The notes: generated from the sequence alone by a model not told the origin. A DNA stretch of 64,000 nucleotides from Clostridia bacterium (GCA_017461945.1 JAFTSB010000011.1:1-64000); one strand, 5' to 3'. Counted from the first letter of the stretch, positions 17,954 to 26,588 are shown. Program-made: numbers and translations.

Positions 17954-19132
17954 TCAGTGGTGGAACAGTCTCATGCCGGTAAAGGCCATGACCATGCCGT
18001 ACTTGTCGGCGCACTCGATGACCACGTCATCACGGATCGAGCCGCCGGGCTCGGCCACGTACTTGACGCCGCTGGCGGCGGCACGCTGAATGTTGTCGTC
18101 AAAGGGGAAGAAGGCGTCGGAGCCCAGTGCCACGTTGGTCTTGGTGGCAAGATATGCCTTGATCTCGGCATCGGTCAGGGGCTCGGGCTGCTTGGTGAAG
18201 TACTTTTGCCAGTTGCCGTCGGCGCAAACATCCTCCTCGTTACGGTTAATATAGCCGTCGATCACGTTATCACGGGTGGGACGTGCCATTCCCTCGATAA
18301 AGGGCAGGTTCAGCACCTTTTCGTGCTGGCGCAAAAACCAAGTGTCAGCCTTGGTGCCGGCCAGACGGGTGCAATGGATACGGGACTGCTGTCCGGCACC
18401 CACGCCGATGGCCTGTCCATCCACGGCATAGCACACCGAGTTGGACTGGGTATATTTCAAGGTGATCAGCGAAATGATCAGGTCGCGCTTGGCGCTTTCG
18501 GGCAGCTCCTTCTTGGCAGTCACAATATTCTGCAGCAGCTCCTCGCCGATGTGGAAGTTATTTCTGCCCTGCTCAAAGGTGATGCCATACACCTGCTTGC
18601 GCTCTACCTCAGCAGGAACGAAATGGGGGTCGATCTCCACAATGTTATAAGCACCCTTGCGCTTGGTCTTGAGAATTTCCAGAGCCTCGGGCTCATAGCC
18701 GGGGGCGATAACGCCGTCAGAGACCTCACGCTGGATCAGCTTAGCGGTGGGCACGTCGCACACATCGGAGAGGGCCACCCAGTCGCCAAAGGAGCACATA
18801 CGGTCGGTGCCGCGTGCGCGTGCATAAGCACAGGCGAGAGGGGTGCTGACCTCCTCGGGGGTGACGAAGCAGGCCTTCATCAGCTCCTCGGACATGGGGA
18901 TGCCCACAGCCGCGGAGGTGGGGCTAACGTGCTTGAAGGAGGTAACGGCAGGCATACCCAGCGCTTCCTTCAGCTCCTTCACCAGCTGCCAGGAGTTAAA
19001 GGCATCCAAAAAGTTGATATAGCCGGGGCGGCCGCACAAAATCTTAATGGGCAGCTCGCTGCCGTCGTGCATATAAATTCTTGCCGGCTTTTGGTTGGGG
19101 TTGCAGCCGTATTTCAATTCAAATTCGTTCAT
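17954..19132 (-). CDS. Stand-alone AICAR formyltransferase (PurH C-terminal domain only)
   Basis: A 392-residue protein matching only the AICAR-transformylase half of PurH: LKYGCNPNQKPA at the N-terminus, TSFKHVSPTSAAVG, LKYTQSNSVC and QQSRIHCTRLAG. The N-terminal MGS-like IMP-cyclohydrolase domain is missing from the start, and the adjacent gene encodes a PurO-type cyclohydrolase instead. It transfers a formyl group from 10-formyl-THF to AICAR. The start was set at the second of two adjacent ATGs, 6 bases from AGAGG. Confidence 0.92.
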   Translation of the reverse strand: MNEFELKYGCNPNQKPARIYMHDGSELPIKILCGRPGYINFLDAFNSWQLVKELKEALGMPAVTSFKHVSPTSAAVGIPMSEELMKACFVTPEEVSTPLACAYARARGTDRMCSFGDWVALSDVCDVPTAKLIQREVSDGVIAPGYEPEALEILKTKRKGAYNIVEIDPHFVPAEVERKQVYGITFEQGRNNFHIGEELLQNIVTAKKELPESAKRDLIISLITLKYTQSNSVCYAVDGQAIGVGAGQQSRIHCTRLAGTKADTWFLRQHEKVLNLPFIEGMARPTRDNVIDGYINRNEEDVCADGNWQKYFTKQPEPLTDAEIKAYLATKTNVALGSDAFFPFDDNIQRAAASGVKYVAEPGGSIRDDVVIECADKYGMVMAFTGMRLFHH

Positions 19133-19219
19133 CATATACCTCTCATTTCGTATCGGTGTATTGATATTAGCGTTTGCTTTTGATTTCAGCAAGGTGCGTA
19201 TCTGCAAGCACACTTGCTT

Positions 19220-19936
19220 TTACACGTTCTTGTTAACGATGCGGGTTTCGGTCTCGCCGGTGGCGATGTCGATGTAGCGCACAAACAAGGAGACCTTGTT
19301 ATCCCGGTTCAGATTCTCCCAGATCAGGTGGGTGAGACTGTCGATATCCACATCGGGCAGCTCCAGCGTCTTGGGCTCGCCCTCAAAGGAGGGCAGCGGA
19401 TCGCCGTCACAGTTATAGGTGTGAATGAACTTAGCGCGGCCGGCAATGGGGTTGGAATAGGCATAGGTAAAGCGCTCGCAGGAGCTGTCGTCGCCCTCGG
19501 CACTTTTCAGAATGGACATGGCATAGTTCATACCGCCCTTTTCCAGACGGATGATGCCCGAAATGCGGGGGGTGAAGTTGGGGCGATCATCCTCAAACTC
19601 ACGGGTGCGCAGGGCCTGCTCAAAGGTCATCTGCTTATCCATCAGATCGTAAATGGTGTCGGTCTGATCGCCGTTGGTCACAATGGTCTTGTTGCCCAGC
19701 ACGCGCACGGGATAGTAGATGATCAGATGGGGATCCACCATCTTGCTCTCGTCAAAGGCCTTGGTGCGCATATCCTCACCCTCGGCCACAAAAACACGGT
19801 TGCGGCTGTTCACGCTTCTGCCCATAATAAAGTAGGCGGTCACGGCCTTTTTGCCGTCGGCGCTCTTGCCGATCATAATGCCTCTGCCGTGATAGGCCAG
19901 AGAGTTCAGCTCATTTGCAATGGTTGAGACCTTCAT
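19220..19936 (-). CDS. purO: IMP cyclohydrolase, PurO-type
   Basis: A 238-residue protein resembling archaeal-type IMP cyclohydrolase (PurO), with the N-terminal SLAYHGRGIMIGKS and AYFIMGRSVNSRNRVF segments. It would close FAICAR to IMP, the last step of the pathway. It precedes the stand-alone AICAR transformylase by 87 bases, so the two replace a normal bifunctional PurH. The family assignment is from sequence recall and is strongly supported by position. Alternative: an uncharacterised relative of the same fold. Confidence 0.86.
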   Translation of the reverse strand: MKVSTIANELNSLAYHGRGIMIGKSADGKKAVTAYFIMGRSVNSRNRVFVAEGEDMRTKAFDESKMVDPHLIIYYPVRVLGNKTIVTNGDQTDTIYDLMDKQMTFEQALRTREFEDDRPNFTPRISGIIRLEKGGMNYAMSILKSAEGDDSSCERFTYAYSNPIAGRAKFIHTYNCDGDPLPSFEGEPKTLELPDVDIDSLTHLIWENLNRDNKVSLFVRYIDIATGETETRIVNKNV

Positions 19937-19937
19937 G

Positions 19938-20582
19938 TTATTCTCCTTTTACGTATACTTTGTCGTTTTCCACCGTCAAGCGGCCGTCGCAGAACAGTCG
20001 GACGGCCTTAGGCAGGATTTTCCACTCTGCCTGCTCCATAATGCGCTTTTGCAGGGTCTCGGGGGTGTCGTCCTCTTTGACCTCCACTGCCTTTTGCAGC
20101 ACGATGGGGCCTGCATCGCATTCGGGCGTTACGAAATGCACCGTGGCACCCGAAACCTTAACGCCCTTGGCAAGGGCGGCCTCGTGTACGTGAAGGCCGT
20201 AAAAGCCCGGTCCGCAGAAGGACGGGATCAGGGCGGGATGCACGTTTAAGATGCGATTGGGAAACTGCTTGTACATTTGCTCGCCGATGATGATCATAAA
20301 GCCGGCCAGCACCACAAGGTCGATCCGGGCGGCCACCAGCGTGTCTACCAGCGCTGCAGTATACGCCTTTGCATCGGCATACTCCTTGCGTGTCAGCACC
20401 GTGCTTTCGATGCCGGCGGCAGCGGCACGCTCCAGGGCATATACGCCGGGCTTGGAGGCCAGCACAAGGCAAATGCTGCCACGGCCAAGCTCGCCCCGCT
20501 TTTCCGCGTCGATCAAGGCCTGCAGATTGGTGCCGCCCCCCGAAACGAGAACGGCAATACGTACGTTCTTTTCCATGGCCAT
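19938..20582 (-). CDS. purN: Phosphoribosylglycinamide formyltransferase
   Basis: A 214-residue GAR transformylase using 10-formyl-THF. The N-terminus VRIAVLVSGGGTNLQALID and the later NVHPALIPSFCG and GATVHFVTPECD segments contain the catalytic N-H-D set of the family. Its ATG overlaps the purM stop by one base, so translational coupling is likely. ATG 20576, two codons in, is an alternative start. Confidence 0.96.
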   Translation of the reverse strand: MAMEKNVRIAVLVSGGGTNLQALIDAEKRGELGRGSICLVLASKPGVYALERAAAAGIESTVLTRKEYADAKAYTAALVDTLVAARIDLVVLAGFMIIIGEQMYKQFPNRILNVHPALIPSFCGPGFYGLHVHEAALAKGVKVSGATVHFVTPECDAGPIVLQKAVEVKEDDTPETLQKRIMEQAEWKILPKAVRLFCDGRLTVENDKVYVKGE

Positions 20583-21634
20583 CAGCAGAATACCACGCCT
20601 TCGTCACCCTTGACGATCTCGCCCATGACATAGGCCTCCTGACCGTTCTGCTTCAGGGTCTCCAGGGCCAGCTCTACCTGATCGGCGGGCACCACAATGC
20701 TCATACCAACACCCATGTTATAGGTGTTGAACATATCGCGCTCGGGAATGTTGCCAAACTTGGCGATCAGATCAAAGATGGGCAGGACCTTGACGGCAGA
20801 CTTGGTGATCTTGGCCGTGAGACCCTTGGGGATGGAGCGCGGAATGTTCTCATAAAATCCGCCGCCCGTAATGTGGGAAATGCCCTTGACGTCTACCTTC
20901 TCCAGCAGAGCCAGCACGGGCTTGACGTAGATCTTGGTGGGGGTGAGCAGAGCCTCGGCAATGGTCTTGCCGCCCAGCTCCTCGCGTGCTACGTACAAAA
21001 GCGGATCGTTGTTGTCAATATTAAATACCTTGCGGCACAGGGAGAAGCCGTTGGAGTGAATGCCGGTAGAGGGCAGCGCGATCACCACGTCGCCCACGGC
21101 CATACGATCCTTGTTCAGGATCTTCTTTTTATCCACAATGCCAACTGCAAAGCCGGCCAGGTCATAGTCCTCTACGGGCATCAGGCCGGGGTGCTCGGCG
21201 GTCTCGCCACCGATGAGAGCCGCACCGGACTGCACACAGCCCTCGGCAACGCCGCCCACGATCTCGGCGATCTTTTCGGGCACGTTTTTGCCACAGGCAA
21301 TATAGTCCAGGAAGAACAGGGGCTTTGCACCCACGCAGATGATGTCGTTGACGCACATGGCCACGGCATCAATGCCGATGGTGTCGTGCTTGTCCATCAG
21401 AATGGCCAATTTGACCTTGGTGCCACAGCCGTCGGTGCCGGAGACCAGAACGGGCTCCTCCATGCCGGCAACCGGCAGGCCAAAGCAGCCACCAAAGCCA
21501 CCCACATCGTCCAGACATCCGTCATTTTTGGTGCGGGCAACGTGCTTTTTCATCAATTCAACGGCCTTGTAGCCTGCGGTGATATCCACACCTGCGGCAG
21601 CATAGCTTGCCGAATGAGAATTCTTGTGATCCAT
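20582..21634 (-). CDS. purM: Phosphoribosylformylglycinamidine cyclo-ligase (AIR synthetase)
   Basis: A 350-residue enzyme closing FGAM to AIR with ATP. Recognisable segments are [46 protein letters not shown] and [13 protein letters not shown] precedes the ATG. It is the first gene after a 348-base gap carrying tandem repeats, but no new promoter is evident there, so it is probably part of the same long transcript as purE-purC. Confidence 0.97.
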   Translation of the reverse strand: MDHKNSHSASYAAAGVDITAGYKAVELMKKHVARTKNDGCLDDVGGFGGCFGLPVAGMEEPVLVSGTDGCGTKVKLAILMDKHDTIGIDAVAMCVNDIICVGAKPLFFLDYIACGKNVPEKIAEIVGGVAEGCVQSGAALIGGETAEHPGLMPVEDYDLAGFAVGIVDKKKILNKDRMAVGDVVIALPSTGIHSNGFSLCRKVFNIDNNDPLLYVAREELGGKTIAEALLTPTKIYVKPVLALLEKVDVKGISHITGGGFYENIPRSIPKGLTAKITKSAVKVLPIFDLIAKFGNIPERDMFNTYNMGVGMSIVVPADQVELALETLKQNGQEAYVMGEIVKGDEGVVFC

Positions 21635-21982
21635 TTTTGCGCTCCTTTACAGCGTTTTTATGTAAATTTTATTTTTTCTAAAAGACAGAGGTAGCCTTGC
21701 CCCATGGTGGGGCAAGGCACCAAATGCAATGATACAGAGTCTGCGGTTATTCTCGATCTGCCTATAGCACTATCACATCTGCCTATGGCGCTCTCGCATC
21801 TGCCTACGGCACATCGCATCTGCCTATGAAAATCTCACATCTGCCTATGAAAATTTCACATCTGCCTATGAAAAATTGTGCAAGACAAGGCTTGACGAGG
21901 GGCAAAGGCGATGGCGAACTTGTGTTCGTCGAGGTTTTGCACCGAGGAGACCTGCGGTATTGCGCGATTTTTCGACGGCAGA
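21635..21982. other. purC-purM intergenic region
   Basis: The only large gap in the pur operon. It holds six 21-bp tandem repeats (about 21756-21880) and, next to purC, a block with a plus-strand open frame beginning within the repeats. There is no clear promoter or terminator, and no gene supported by a ribosome site. Confidence 0.6.
21756..21880. repeat. Six-copy 21-bp tandem repeat inside the pur operon
   Basis: Copies start at 21756, 21777, 21798, 21818, 21839 and 21860, each opening ATCTGCCTA; five are 21 bases and the third is 20. The tails vary (GCACTATCAC, TGAAAATCTCAC and so on). Read on the plus strand they give repeated H-L-P-M/S-H-L-P peptides, but the 20-base unit shifts the frame. 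The role is unknown. Confidence 0.9.
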
Positions 21983-22663
21983 TCAGGCGAAGAAGAGCTT
22001 GTTGAGCGTCATCGGATCGACATACTCGCCGTTCTTGTAGACTCTCATGTTGCCGGAAGCGACCTCGTCGATGAGCATCACCTTGCCATCGGCATCGTAG
22101 CCGAACTCAAACTTGATGTCATACAGCTCCATGCCCTTGGCGGCCAGGTCGTCAGCCACGATCTTGGTGATGGCCTGGGTCTGTGCCTTGAGAGACTCAT
22201 ACTGCTCGTCGGTCATCACACCGATGGCGACCAGCGCATCCTTGGTGATCAGAGGATCGCCCTTGGCATCGTCCTTCAGAGTGGTCTCTACGTAAGAGGG
22301 GAGCTTGGCACCGGACTCGATCAAGGCACCGTAACGGCGAATGAAGGAACCAACGGCGCGCTCGCGGCAAATAACCTCCAGGCCCTTGCCAAATGCCTTG
22401 GCAGGCTTGACCTCCATGGTGGTATCGGCCAGGTTGGCGCTGATATAGTGGGTGGGAATGCCGGCAGCATTGATCTTTTCAAAGAAATAGATGGACATAC
22501 GCAGGTTGACGTCGCCAACGCCCTCGATGGTCAGACCCACAGAGTTTTCACCGGGATCAAACACACCGTCCTTGCCGGTGCAGTCGTCCTTAAACTTGAG
22601 CAGGTAGTTTCCGTTGTCCAGAGCAAATACGTCCTTGGTTTTTCCGGTGTAAATGAGTTTCAT
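21983..22663 (-). CDS. purC: SAICAR synthetase
   Basis: A 226-residue enzyme condensing CAIR with aspartate. The N-terminus [14 protein letters not shown] is the family glycine/lysine loop, and KFEFG and [11 protein letters not shown] near the C-terminus are the conserved active-site segments. AAAGGAG precedes the ATG. It lies 35 bases after purE. purB and purF are not in the window. Confidence 0.96.
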   Translation of the reverse strand: MKLIYTGKTKDVFALDNGNYLLKFKDDCTGKDGVFDPGENSVGLTIEGVGDVNLRMSIYFFEKINAAGIPTHYISANLADTTMEVKPAKAFGKGLEVICRERAVGSFIRRYGALIESGAKLPSYVETTLKDDAKGDPLITKDALVAIGVMTDEQYESLKAQTQAITKIVADDLAAKGMELYDIKFEFGYDADGKVMLIDEVASGNMRVYKNGEYVDPMTLNKLFFA

Positions 22664-22698
22664 TTTCTTTTTCTCCTTTTATATTGTGATTTTTTGAT

Positions 22699-23196
22699 TT
22701 ACTTGTTGAATTCCGCAGCAACGGCGGCGTCCTTTTCCAGGACCTTTTTTGCATCGGCAGCGCGCTTGGCGATCAGCTTTTCGGCCAGATCGTCATCGGC
22801 GGTAGCCAGGATCTGTGCAGCCAGCAGTGCAGCATTGCCACCGCTGTTGATGGCCACGGTGGCCACGGGGATGCCGGTGGGCATTTGTACGGTGGAAAGC
22901 AACGCATCTATACCGTCAAGATTAGAGGACTTGCAGGGCACGCCGATCACGGGCAGGGTGGTGTTGGCCGCAACGGCACCGGCCAGATGGGCAGCCATAC
23001 CGGCAAAGGCGATCATGGCGCCAAAGCCGTTTTTGCGAGCATTTTTGGAAAATTCCGCCGCCTCCACCGGGGTGCGGTGTGCGGAATAGACGTGGACCTC
23101 ATAGCCGATTCCGAGAGAATCCAGCATATCGGTTGCCTTGCGAACGATGGGGAGGTCACTGTCACTACCCATCAGAATACCTACTTTTTTGCTCAT
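22699..23196 (-). CDS. purE: N5-carboxyaminoimidazole ribonucleotide mutase
   Basis: A 165-residue class I PurE with the diagnostic GSDSDLP, SAHRTP and GMAAHLAG motifs. It isomerises N5-CAIR to CAIR. The ATG at 23196 follows AAGGAGG; an upstream in-frame extension runs through the riboswitch and is not coding. First gene of the purine operon. No purK is present in the window. Confidence 0.97.
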   Translation of the reverse strand: MSKKVGILMGSDSDLPIVRKATDMLDSLGIGYEVHVYSAHRTPVEAAEFSKNARKNGFGAMIAFAGMAAHLAGAVAANTTLPVIGVPCKSSNLDGIDALLSTVQMPTGIPVATVAINSGGNAALLAAQILATADDDLAEKLIAKRAADAKKVLEKDAAVAAEFNK

Positions 23197-23221
23197 TATC
23201 AGTCCTCCTTCAAGGAAAATC

Positions 23222-23258
23222 AAAAAAGGCGCACTTAACCCACGCGGATAAGTGTGCC
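23222..23258 (-). terminator. Riboswitch-controlled terminator before purE
   Basis: A 10-bp stem (GGCGCACTTA with its wobble-tolerant complement) followed on the minus strand by six T residues. Its 5' arm overlaps the end of the ZTP aptamer (the conserved TGGGCA), so ligand binding can compete with terminator folding. Confidence 0.9.
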
Positions 23259-23353
23259 CAGACGGTCGGCGCGGGAGGGTCACCCATCCCACTATCAGCC
23301 CTGCTCCACCGTGGTAAACCACGTTTTCCGTCAGTTGCAGGACCTTTTTATTG
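23254..23353 (-). ncRNA. ZTP (pfl) riboswitch aptamer
   Basis: Reading the minus strand, the leader contains GCAACTGACGG, then a GTGG...CCAC hairpin followed by GGTGGAGC, and after a variable stem GACCGTCTGGGCA. These are the two conserved halves of the pfl motif, which binds ZMP/ZTP and turns on purine and one-carbon genes when 10-formyl-THF is short. It is followed directly by a terminator and then purE, an ON-switch arrangement. The gene content of the operon fits exactly. Confidence 0.93.
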
Positions 23354-23361
23354 ACGCTCTA

Positions 23362-23390
23362 ATGATATCACGATTGTCGCTATTTGTCAA
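23362..23390 (-). promoter_or_regulatory. Promoter of the purine operon
   Basis: TTGACA (23390-23385) and TATCAT (23367-23362) with a 17-base spacer, placing the start just before the ZTP aptamer. Confidence 0.85.
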
Positions 23391-23480
23391 GATATTTTAT
23401 AAGGATTTTATAAAGATTTATATATAAAACGCGTGCGTGGCCGCGTATGCGATGCGCAAGGCGCGCGGGGCGCTTTTTTC

Positions 23481-23507
23481 GACATTTTTCGCAGGACGGC
23501 ATACAAT
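23481..23507 (+). promoter_or_regulatory. Probable sporulation sigma-E promoter of cotJ
   Basis: CATACAAT at 23500-23507 is an excellent sigma-E -10 box, with a weaker GACATTT about 13 bases upstream. cotJ of Bacillus subtilis is known to be sigma-E dependent. There is no sigma-A promoter of comparable quality here. Confidence 0.6.
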
Positions 23508-23561
23508 GGAAATAGGCGGTGGCAACCGCCACCGCCAATCTGTATGTTAGGAGACATCGCT

Positions 23562-23795
23562 GTGAACAAGCCATTTGATCCCACCCCTGCCGCAGAGGTG
23601 GGGTGCATCCGCTGCAGACCGGCGGCGCCGGAGGGGGGCCACGACGACCATTGCCTTGCAGGCAAAAGCCTTGCTATGGTCTATTCTCCCTGCCAGGAGT
23701 TTGACGGTCTCCACGCCCCTGAGGAGGGGTTGTGCCGAGGCACGATCTTTGCCGAGCTGGAAAAGCCCTTTTGGGGTGCAAGGAGGCTGAAATGA
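23562..23795 (+). CDS. cotJA: Spore coat protein CotJA
   Basis: A 77-residue protein with the family segment LAMVYSPCQEF followed by GLCRGTIFAELEKPF, conserved in CotJA. The start is taken as GTG 23562, 8 bases after AGGAG; an upstream ATG at 23544 overlaps that site. The N-terminal half is Pro/Cys-rich. It overlaps cotJB by four bases. It is probably deposited in the spore coat of the developing endospore. Confidence 0.85.
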   Translation: MNKPFDPTPAAEVGCIRCRPAAPEGGHDDHCLAGKSLAMVYSPCQEFDGLHAPEEGLCRGTIFAELEKPFWGARRLK

Positions 23796-24058
23796 ACACA
23801 AATTTCAATGACCGTACCGCTCTTTTGCACAAAATTCAAGCCGAGGACTTTGCCCTTTATGAGGTAGCACTGTACCTGGACGCCTACCCGAAAAACGCAA
23901 AAGCGCTGCGCTATTACAAGGAACACAAGCAGCTGCTGGAGCAGCTGAAAAGGGCCTATGAGGATAGCTTTGGGCCCCTCACCCTTTACGGCAACCAAAG
24001 TGACACAAGCTGGCAATGGGTCGATGGCCCTTGGCCTTGGGAAAAGGAGGCAAATTGA
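23792..24058 (+). CDS. cotJB: Spore coat protein CotJB
   Basis: An 88-residue small acidic protein typical of CotJB: IQAEDFALYEVALYLDAYP near the N-terminus and a Trp-rich C-terminus (WQWVDGPWPWEKE). It starts in an ATGA overlap with cotJA, 6 bases after AAGGAGG, and ends three bases before cotJC. Its biochemical function is not known in any species. Confidence 0.92.
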   Translation: MNTNFNDRTALLHKIQAEDFALYEVALYLDAYPKNAKALRYYKEHKQLLEQLKRAYEDSFGPLTLYGNQSDTSWQWVDGPWPWEKEAN

Positions 24059-24061
24059 CCT

Positions 24062-24658
24062 ATGTGGAGCTATGACAAGAAGCTGCAGTATCCGGTAAAG
24101 ATCAAGAACCCCAACGCGAATTACGCCAAGATCATCATCAGTCAGCTGGGTGGCCCCGACGGGGAGCTGGCCGCCTCGATGCGCTATCTCCACCAGCGCT
24201 ATTCCATGCCCTATGACAAGGTGCGCGGTATTCTGACCGATGTAGGAACCGAGGAGCTGGCACACCTGGAAATGATCGCCGCCATTCTCTATCAGCTGAC
24301 CCAGGGGCTTTCCGCGGAGGAGATGAAAAAGGCCGGGATGGATATCTATTTTGTGGACCACACCGCCGGTTTTTACCCCATTGCCGCCTCGGGTGTTCCC
24401 TTTGATATGAAGTACGTTGGTGTCAAGGGCGACGTGATTGCCGATCTGAATGAGGATCTGGCCGCCGAGCAAAAGGCGCGGGTCACCTACGACAACATTC
24501 TGCGTATGGTAGACGACCCCGACGTGCGGGACCCCATCAAATATCTGCGCCAACGTGAGCTGGTGCATTATCAGCGCTTTGGGGATGCCCTGCGCATTGC
24601 GCAGGACCATTTGGACAGCAAAAACTTTTACGCCTTTAACCCCTCGTTTGATAAATAA
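24062..24658 (+). CDS. cotJC: Spore coat CotJC, manganese-catalase family
   Basis: A 198-residue four-helix-bundle protein of the manganese-catalase family. Metal-ligand-like segments are visible as DVGTEELAHLEMIAAI and YLRQRELVHYQRFGDAL, both with the E-x-x-H pattern. In spore formers it is part of the coat and may remove peroxide. It follows GGAGG at the end of cotJB. The intact three-gene operon is good evidence for a sporulating lineage. Confidence 0.94.
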   Translation: MWSYDKKLQYPVKIKNPNANYAKIIISQLGGPDGELAASMRYLHQRYSMPYDKVRGILTDVGTEELAHLEMIAAILYQLTQGLSAEEMKKAGMDIYFVDHTAGFYPIAASGVPFDMKYVGVKGDVIADLNEDLAAEQKARVTYDNILRMVDDPDVRDPIKYLRQRELVHYQRFGDALRIAQDHLDSKNFYAFNPSFDK

Positions 24659-24694
24659 AGGGGGATAAGGAAGGGGGCTATCAAGCCTTTCTTG

Positions 24695-24729
24695 GGGCGC
24701 CGCCCGGTGATCCTTGCGGCGCCCTTTTT
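24695..24729 (+). terminator. Terminator of the cotJ operon
   Basis: A perfect 9-bp GGGCGCCGC stem with a 12-base loop followed by TTTTTGTTTT on the plus strand. Confidence 0.88.
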
Positions 24730-24739
24730 GTTTTATAAT

Positions 24740-24770
24740 AAAAAAGCAGAGGCCCGCGGGCCTCTGCCTT
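24740..24770 (-). terminator. Terminator of the unknown membrane-protein gene
   Basis: A 22-base perfect palindrome (GCAGAGGCCCG half) followed on the minus strand by TTTTTTATT. Confidence 0.85.
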
Positions 24771-24806
24771 TTGGAATGGGAGCGTTTGCCGCCGTCCAAA
24801 GGGCGA

Positions 24807-25388
24807 TCACAGCTCCATCAGTTTTTTCTTTAATTCCCTGTTGCTTTTGTAAATAATGAAACGGGGATCCGTGAGGGCGCGGTGCAGGTTTTCTGCATAA
24901 AACAGTTTGGCCGAGGTCAGAATTTTTACATCCGTTGTGGGATATTTCTCACCATCGGGCTGGTGGGGATACTCCGCCAAGGCCTCGGAAAGCTCCAGCG
25001 GCTCGTCGTTTTCAGAGGCCGCCGCACACCACGCCCGGGCCTCGGCATCAAACACAAAGCGATCAAAAATGCCAAAATAGATCAGCGTGCTGCCACAGGT
25101 ACAGCAATGAAAGCGATTGGTGCCCGCAGGGGGAAAGGCGATATCGGGGCGGTATTTGCGCAAACGGCGAAACACCAGATAGCGCGGGGTTCTGGTGATG
25201 AACCAAGAGTATTTTTCGCCAAAGGTGCGGAAATAGGCGGAATGACAATAGATGGGAATTTCAAAAAGCGGCATCAGCACCGCAATGGCAACCATCAGAA
25301 CGATTGCCAGCAGCAAAAAGGGCGAGAGCAACAGCACCAGCAGCCCCATCAGCAGCTTCATATACCATTTCATATCTTTAAAATGCAT
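24807..25388 (-). CDS. Unknown membrane-anchored protein with a CxxC motif
   Basis: A 193-residue protein that I do not recognise. Residues about 8-42 are a strongly hydrophobic stretch (probably one or two membrane segments). A cytoplasmic part follows with FHCCTCGSTLIYFGIF, a possible zinc-ribbon-like knuckle, and a basic C-terminus. The ATG at 25388 is 6 bases from AAGGAG; an ATG two codons earlier is too close. It converges with cotJ and follows the AraC-type gene in the same direction by 160 bases. No function is proposed. Confidence 0.68.
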   Translation of the reverse strand: MHFKDMKWYMKLLMGLLVLLLSPFLLLAIVLMVAIAVLMPLFEIPIYCHSAYFRTFGEKYSWFITRTPRYLVFRRLRKYRPDIAFPPAGTNRFHCCTCGSTLIYFGIFDRFVFDAEARAWCAAASENDEPLELSEALAEYPHQPDGEKYPTTDVKILTSAKLFYAENLHRALTDPRFIIYKSNRELKKKLMEL

Positions 25389-25548
25389 AGGCATCTCCTT
25401 GTTTTTGGAGTTGGTAACAGTATAGCACATTTTGCGCCGCCGTGCAAGAGGTTTTGACATTCACGAGGAAAATATTGGGATACGTTACGCCAATTTTATG
25501 CCGTATCACGGGCGATAGGGGGACCGCATCGCTTGTGCAGCGTTGCCC

Positions 25549-26358
25549 TTATGTATAGCTCCGGCTTTTGCGATAGGTACGGGGAGATTGCCCAAAGGCG
25601 TTGCGAAAACGGCGAGAGAAATAGAACTGATCGCAATAGCCCAGCCGCTCGCTGATCTCCCCCACAGAAAAGGAGGTCTCCAGCAGCAATCGTCCGGCCT
25701 CCAGCATCAGCCGGCTTTCGATATACTGCGCCACGCCCACGTGCATTTCGCAGCGGAAAGCTCTGCCGAGCAGCGCCGACGACACAAAGCAGGCCTCGGC
25801 CACCTCGCCCACCGTTAAGTTGGCGCGCAAATGGGCATGAATGTATTCCACCGCCGCCGCCACCGGAGGTGTAAGGGGCTTTACCTCCTCCCATTCGCAG
25901 CAGGGATGGCGCAAAAACCGACATACGGTATCAAAAATTGCGTTTTTCAGTTGCAGCTGTGATAGGGTATCCTGAGCGAAATACCATGCGGTCATCTGTC
26001 GGATCTGCTCCACCGGCATCTCCAGCTCCAGTAACCGATGGCACCCTAAAAACAGGTCCCTTTCGTTTTGGGTGGTCAGCCGCACGTGAAAAAAGAGCTT
26101 GGTCACCGTATCGGTGCCGTAATAGCCGCAGGGAGCACCGCAGGGGGCCAGATACACGTGCCCCGGGCACATGGTCAGCTGCTCCCGATCCGACAGCAGC
26201 ACCCCCGAGCCCTTTTCCACAAAATACAGTCTGGTCACATCGGTGTGCAGCGGTTGACTGTGCCATTGCTCGTCGGTGGTCACATGGCCGCTGTAGGCCA
26301 CCTCCAATCGGAGCGTGGGAAAAGCACCCTTAAAGAACGACGATTGCAAAATCTCCAT
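25549..26358 (-). CDS. AraC-family transcriptional regulator
   Basis: A 269-residue regulator. The N-terminal half is a cupin-like sensor (LYFVEKGSGVLL, GHVYLAPCGAPCGY). The C-terminal 100 residues form two helix-turn-helix units (LTVGEVAEACFVSSALLGR and FSVGEISERLGYCDQFYF) with the usual FRNAFGQSPRTYRK end. ATG 26358 follows GGAGGAG. It is divergent from a MATE exporter; such pairs often regulate one another, but no effector is known. Confidence 0.92.
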   Translation of the reverse strand: MEILQSSFFKGAFPTLRLEVAYSGHVTTDEQWHSQPLHTDVTRLYFVEKGSGVLLSDREQLTMCPGHVYLAPCGAPCGYYGTDTVTKLFFHVRLTTQNERDLFLGCHRLLELEMPVEQIRQMTAWYFAQDTLSQLQLKNAIFDTVCRFLRHPCCEWEEVKPLTPPVAAAVEYIHAHLRANLTVGEVAEACFVSSALLGRAFRCEMHVGVAQYIESRLMLEAGRLLLETSFSVGEISERLGYCDQFYFSRRFRNAFGQSPRTYRKSRSYT

Positions 26359-26432
26359 GCCGGGCTCCTCCAAACATCCATATTCCCCCGCCCCGGTCGG
26401 TGGGACGGGGCAGGGGCACCTGTTCTGTTCCC

Positions 26433-26460
26433 ATTTTATCACAAAACGGCCAAATGTCAA
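26433..26460 (-). promoter_or_regulatory. Promoter of the AraC-type gene
   Basis: TTGACA (26460-26455) and TAAAAT (26438-26433), 16-base spacer, minus strand. Confidence 0.55.
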
Positions 26461-26505
26461 CACCCAATGCGCCCCACATTTTTTTGACAAAAACGCCGAA
26501 ACGGG

Positions 26506-26534
26506 TTGACTTTTTTTGCCACCACGCCTATAAT
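26506..26534 (+). promoter_or_regulatory. Promoter of the first MATE gene
   Basis: TTGACT (26506-26511) and a perfect TATAAT (26529-26534) with a 17-base spacer, divergent from the AraC-type promoter. Confidence 0.75.
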
Positions 26535-26588
26535 GAAAGATGATGCATATCCACCCTTGACATGGCGTTGATCGCCGGAAAGTGTGAC

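Noticed and set aside
21818..21985. A small plus-strand peptide gene beginning in the 21-bp repeats
   Set aside because: An ATG-led frame exists (MKISHLP repeats), but there is no ribosome site and it runs antisense to the operon. Kept as a repeat observation.
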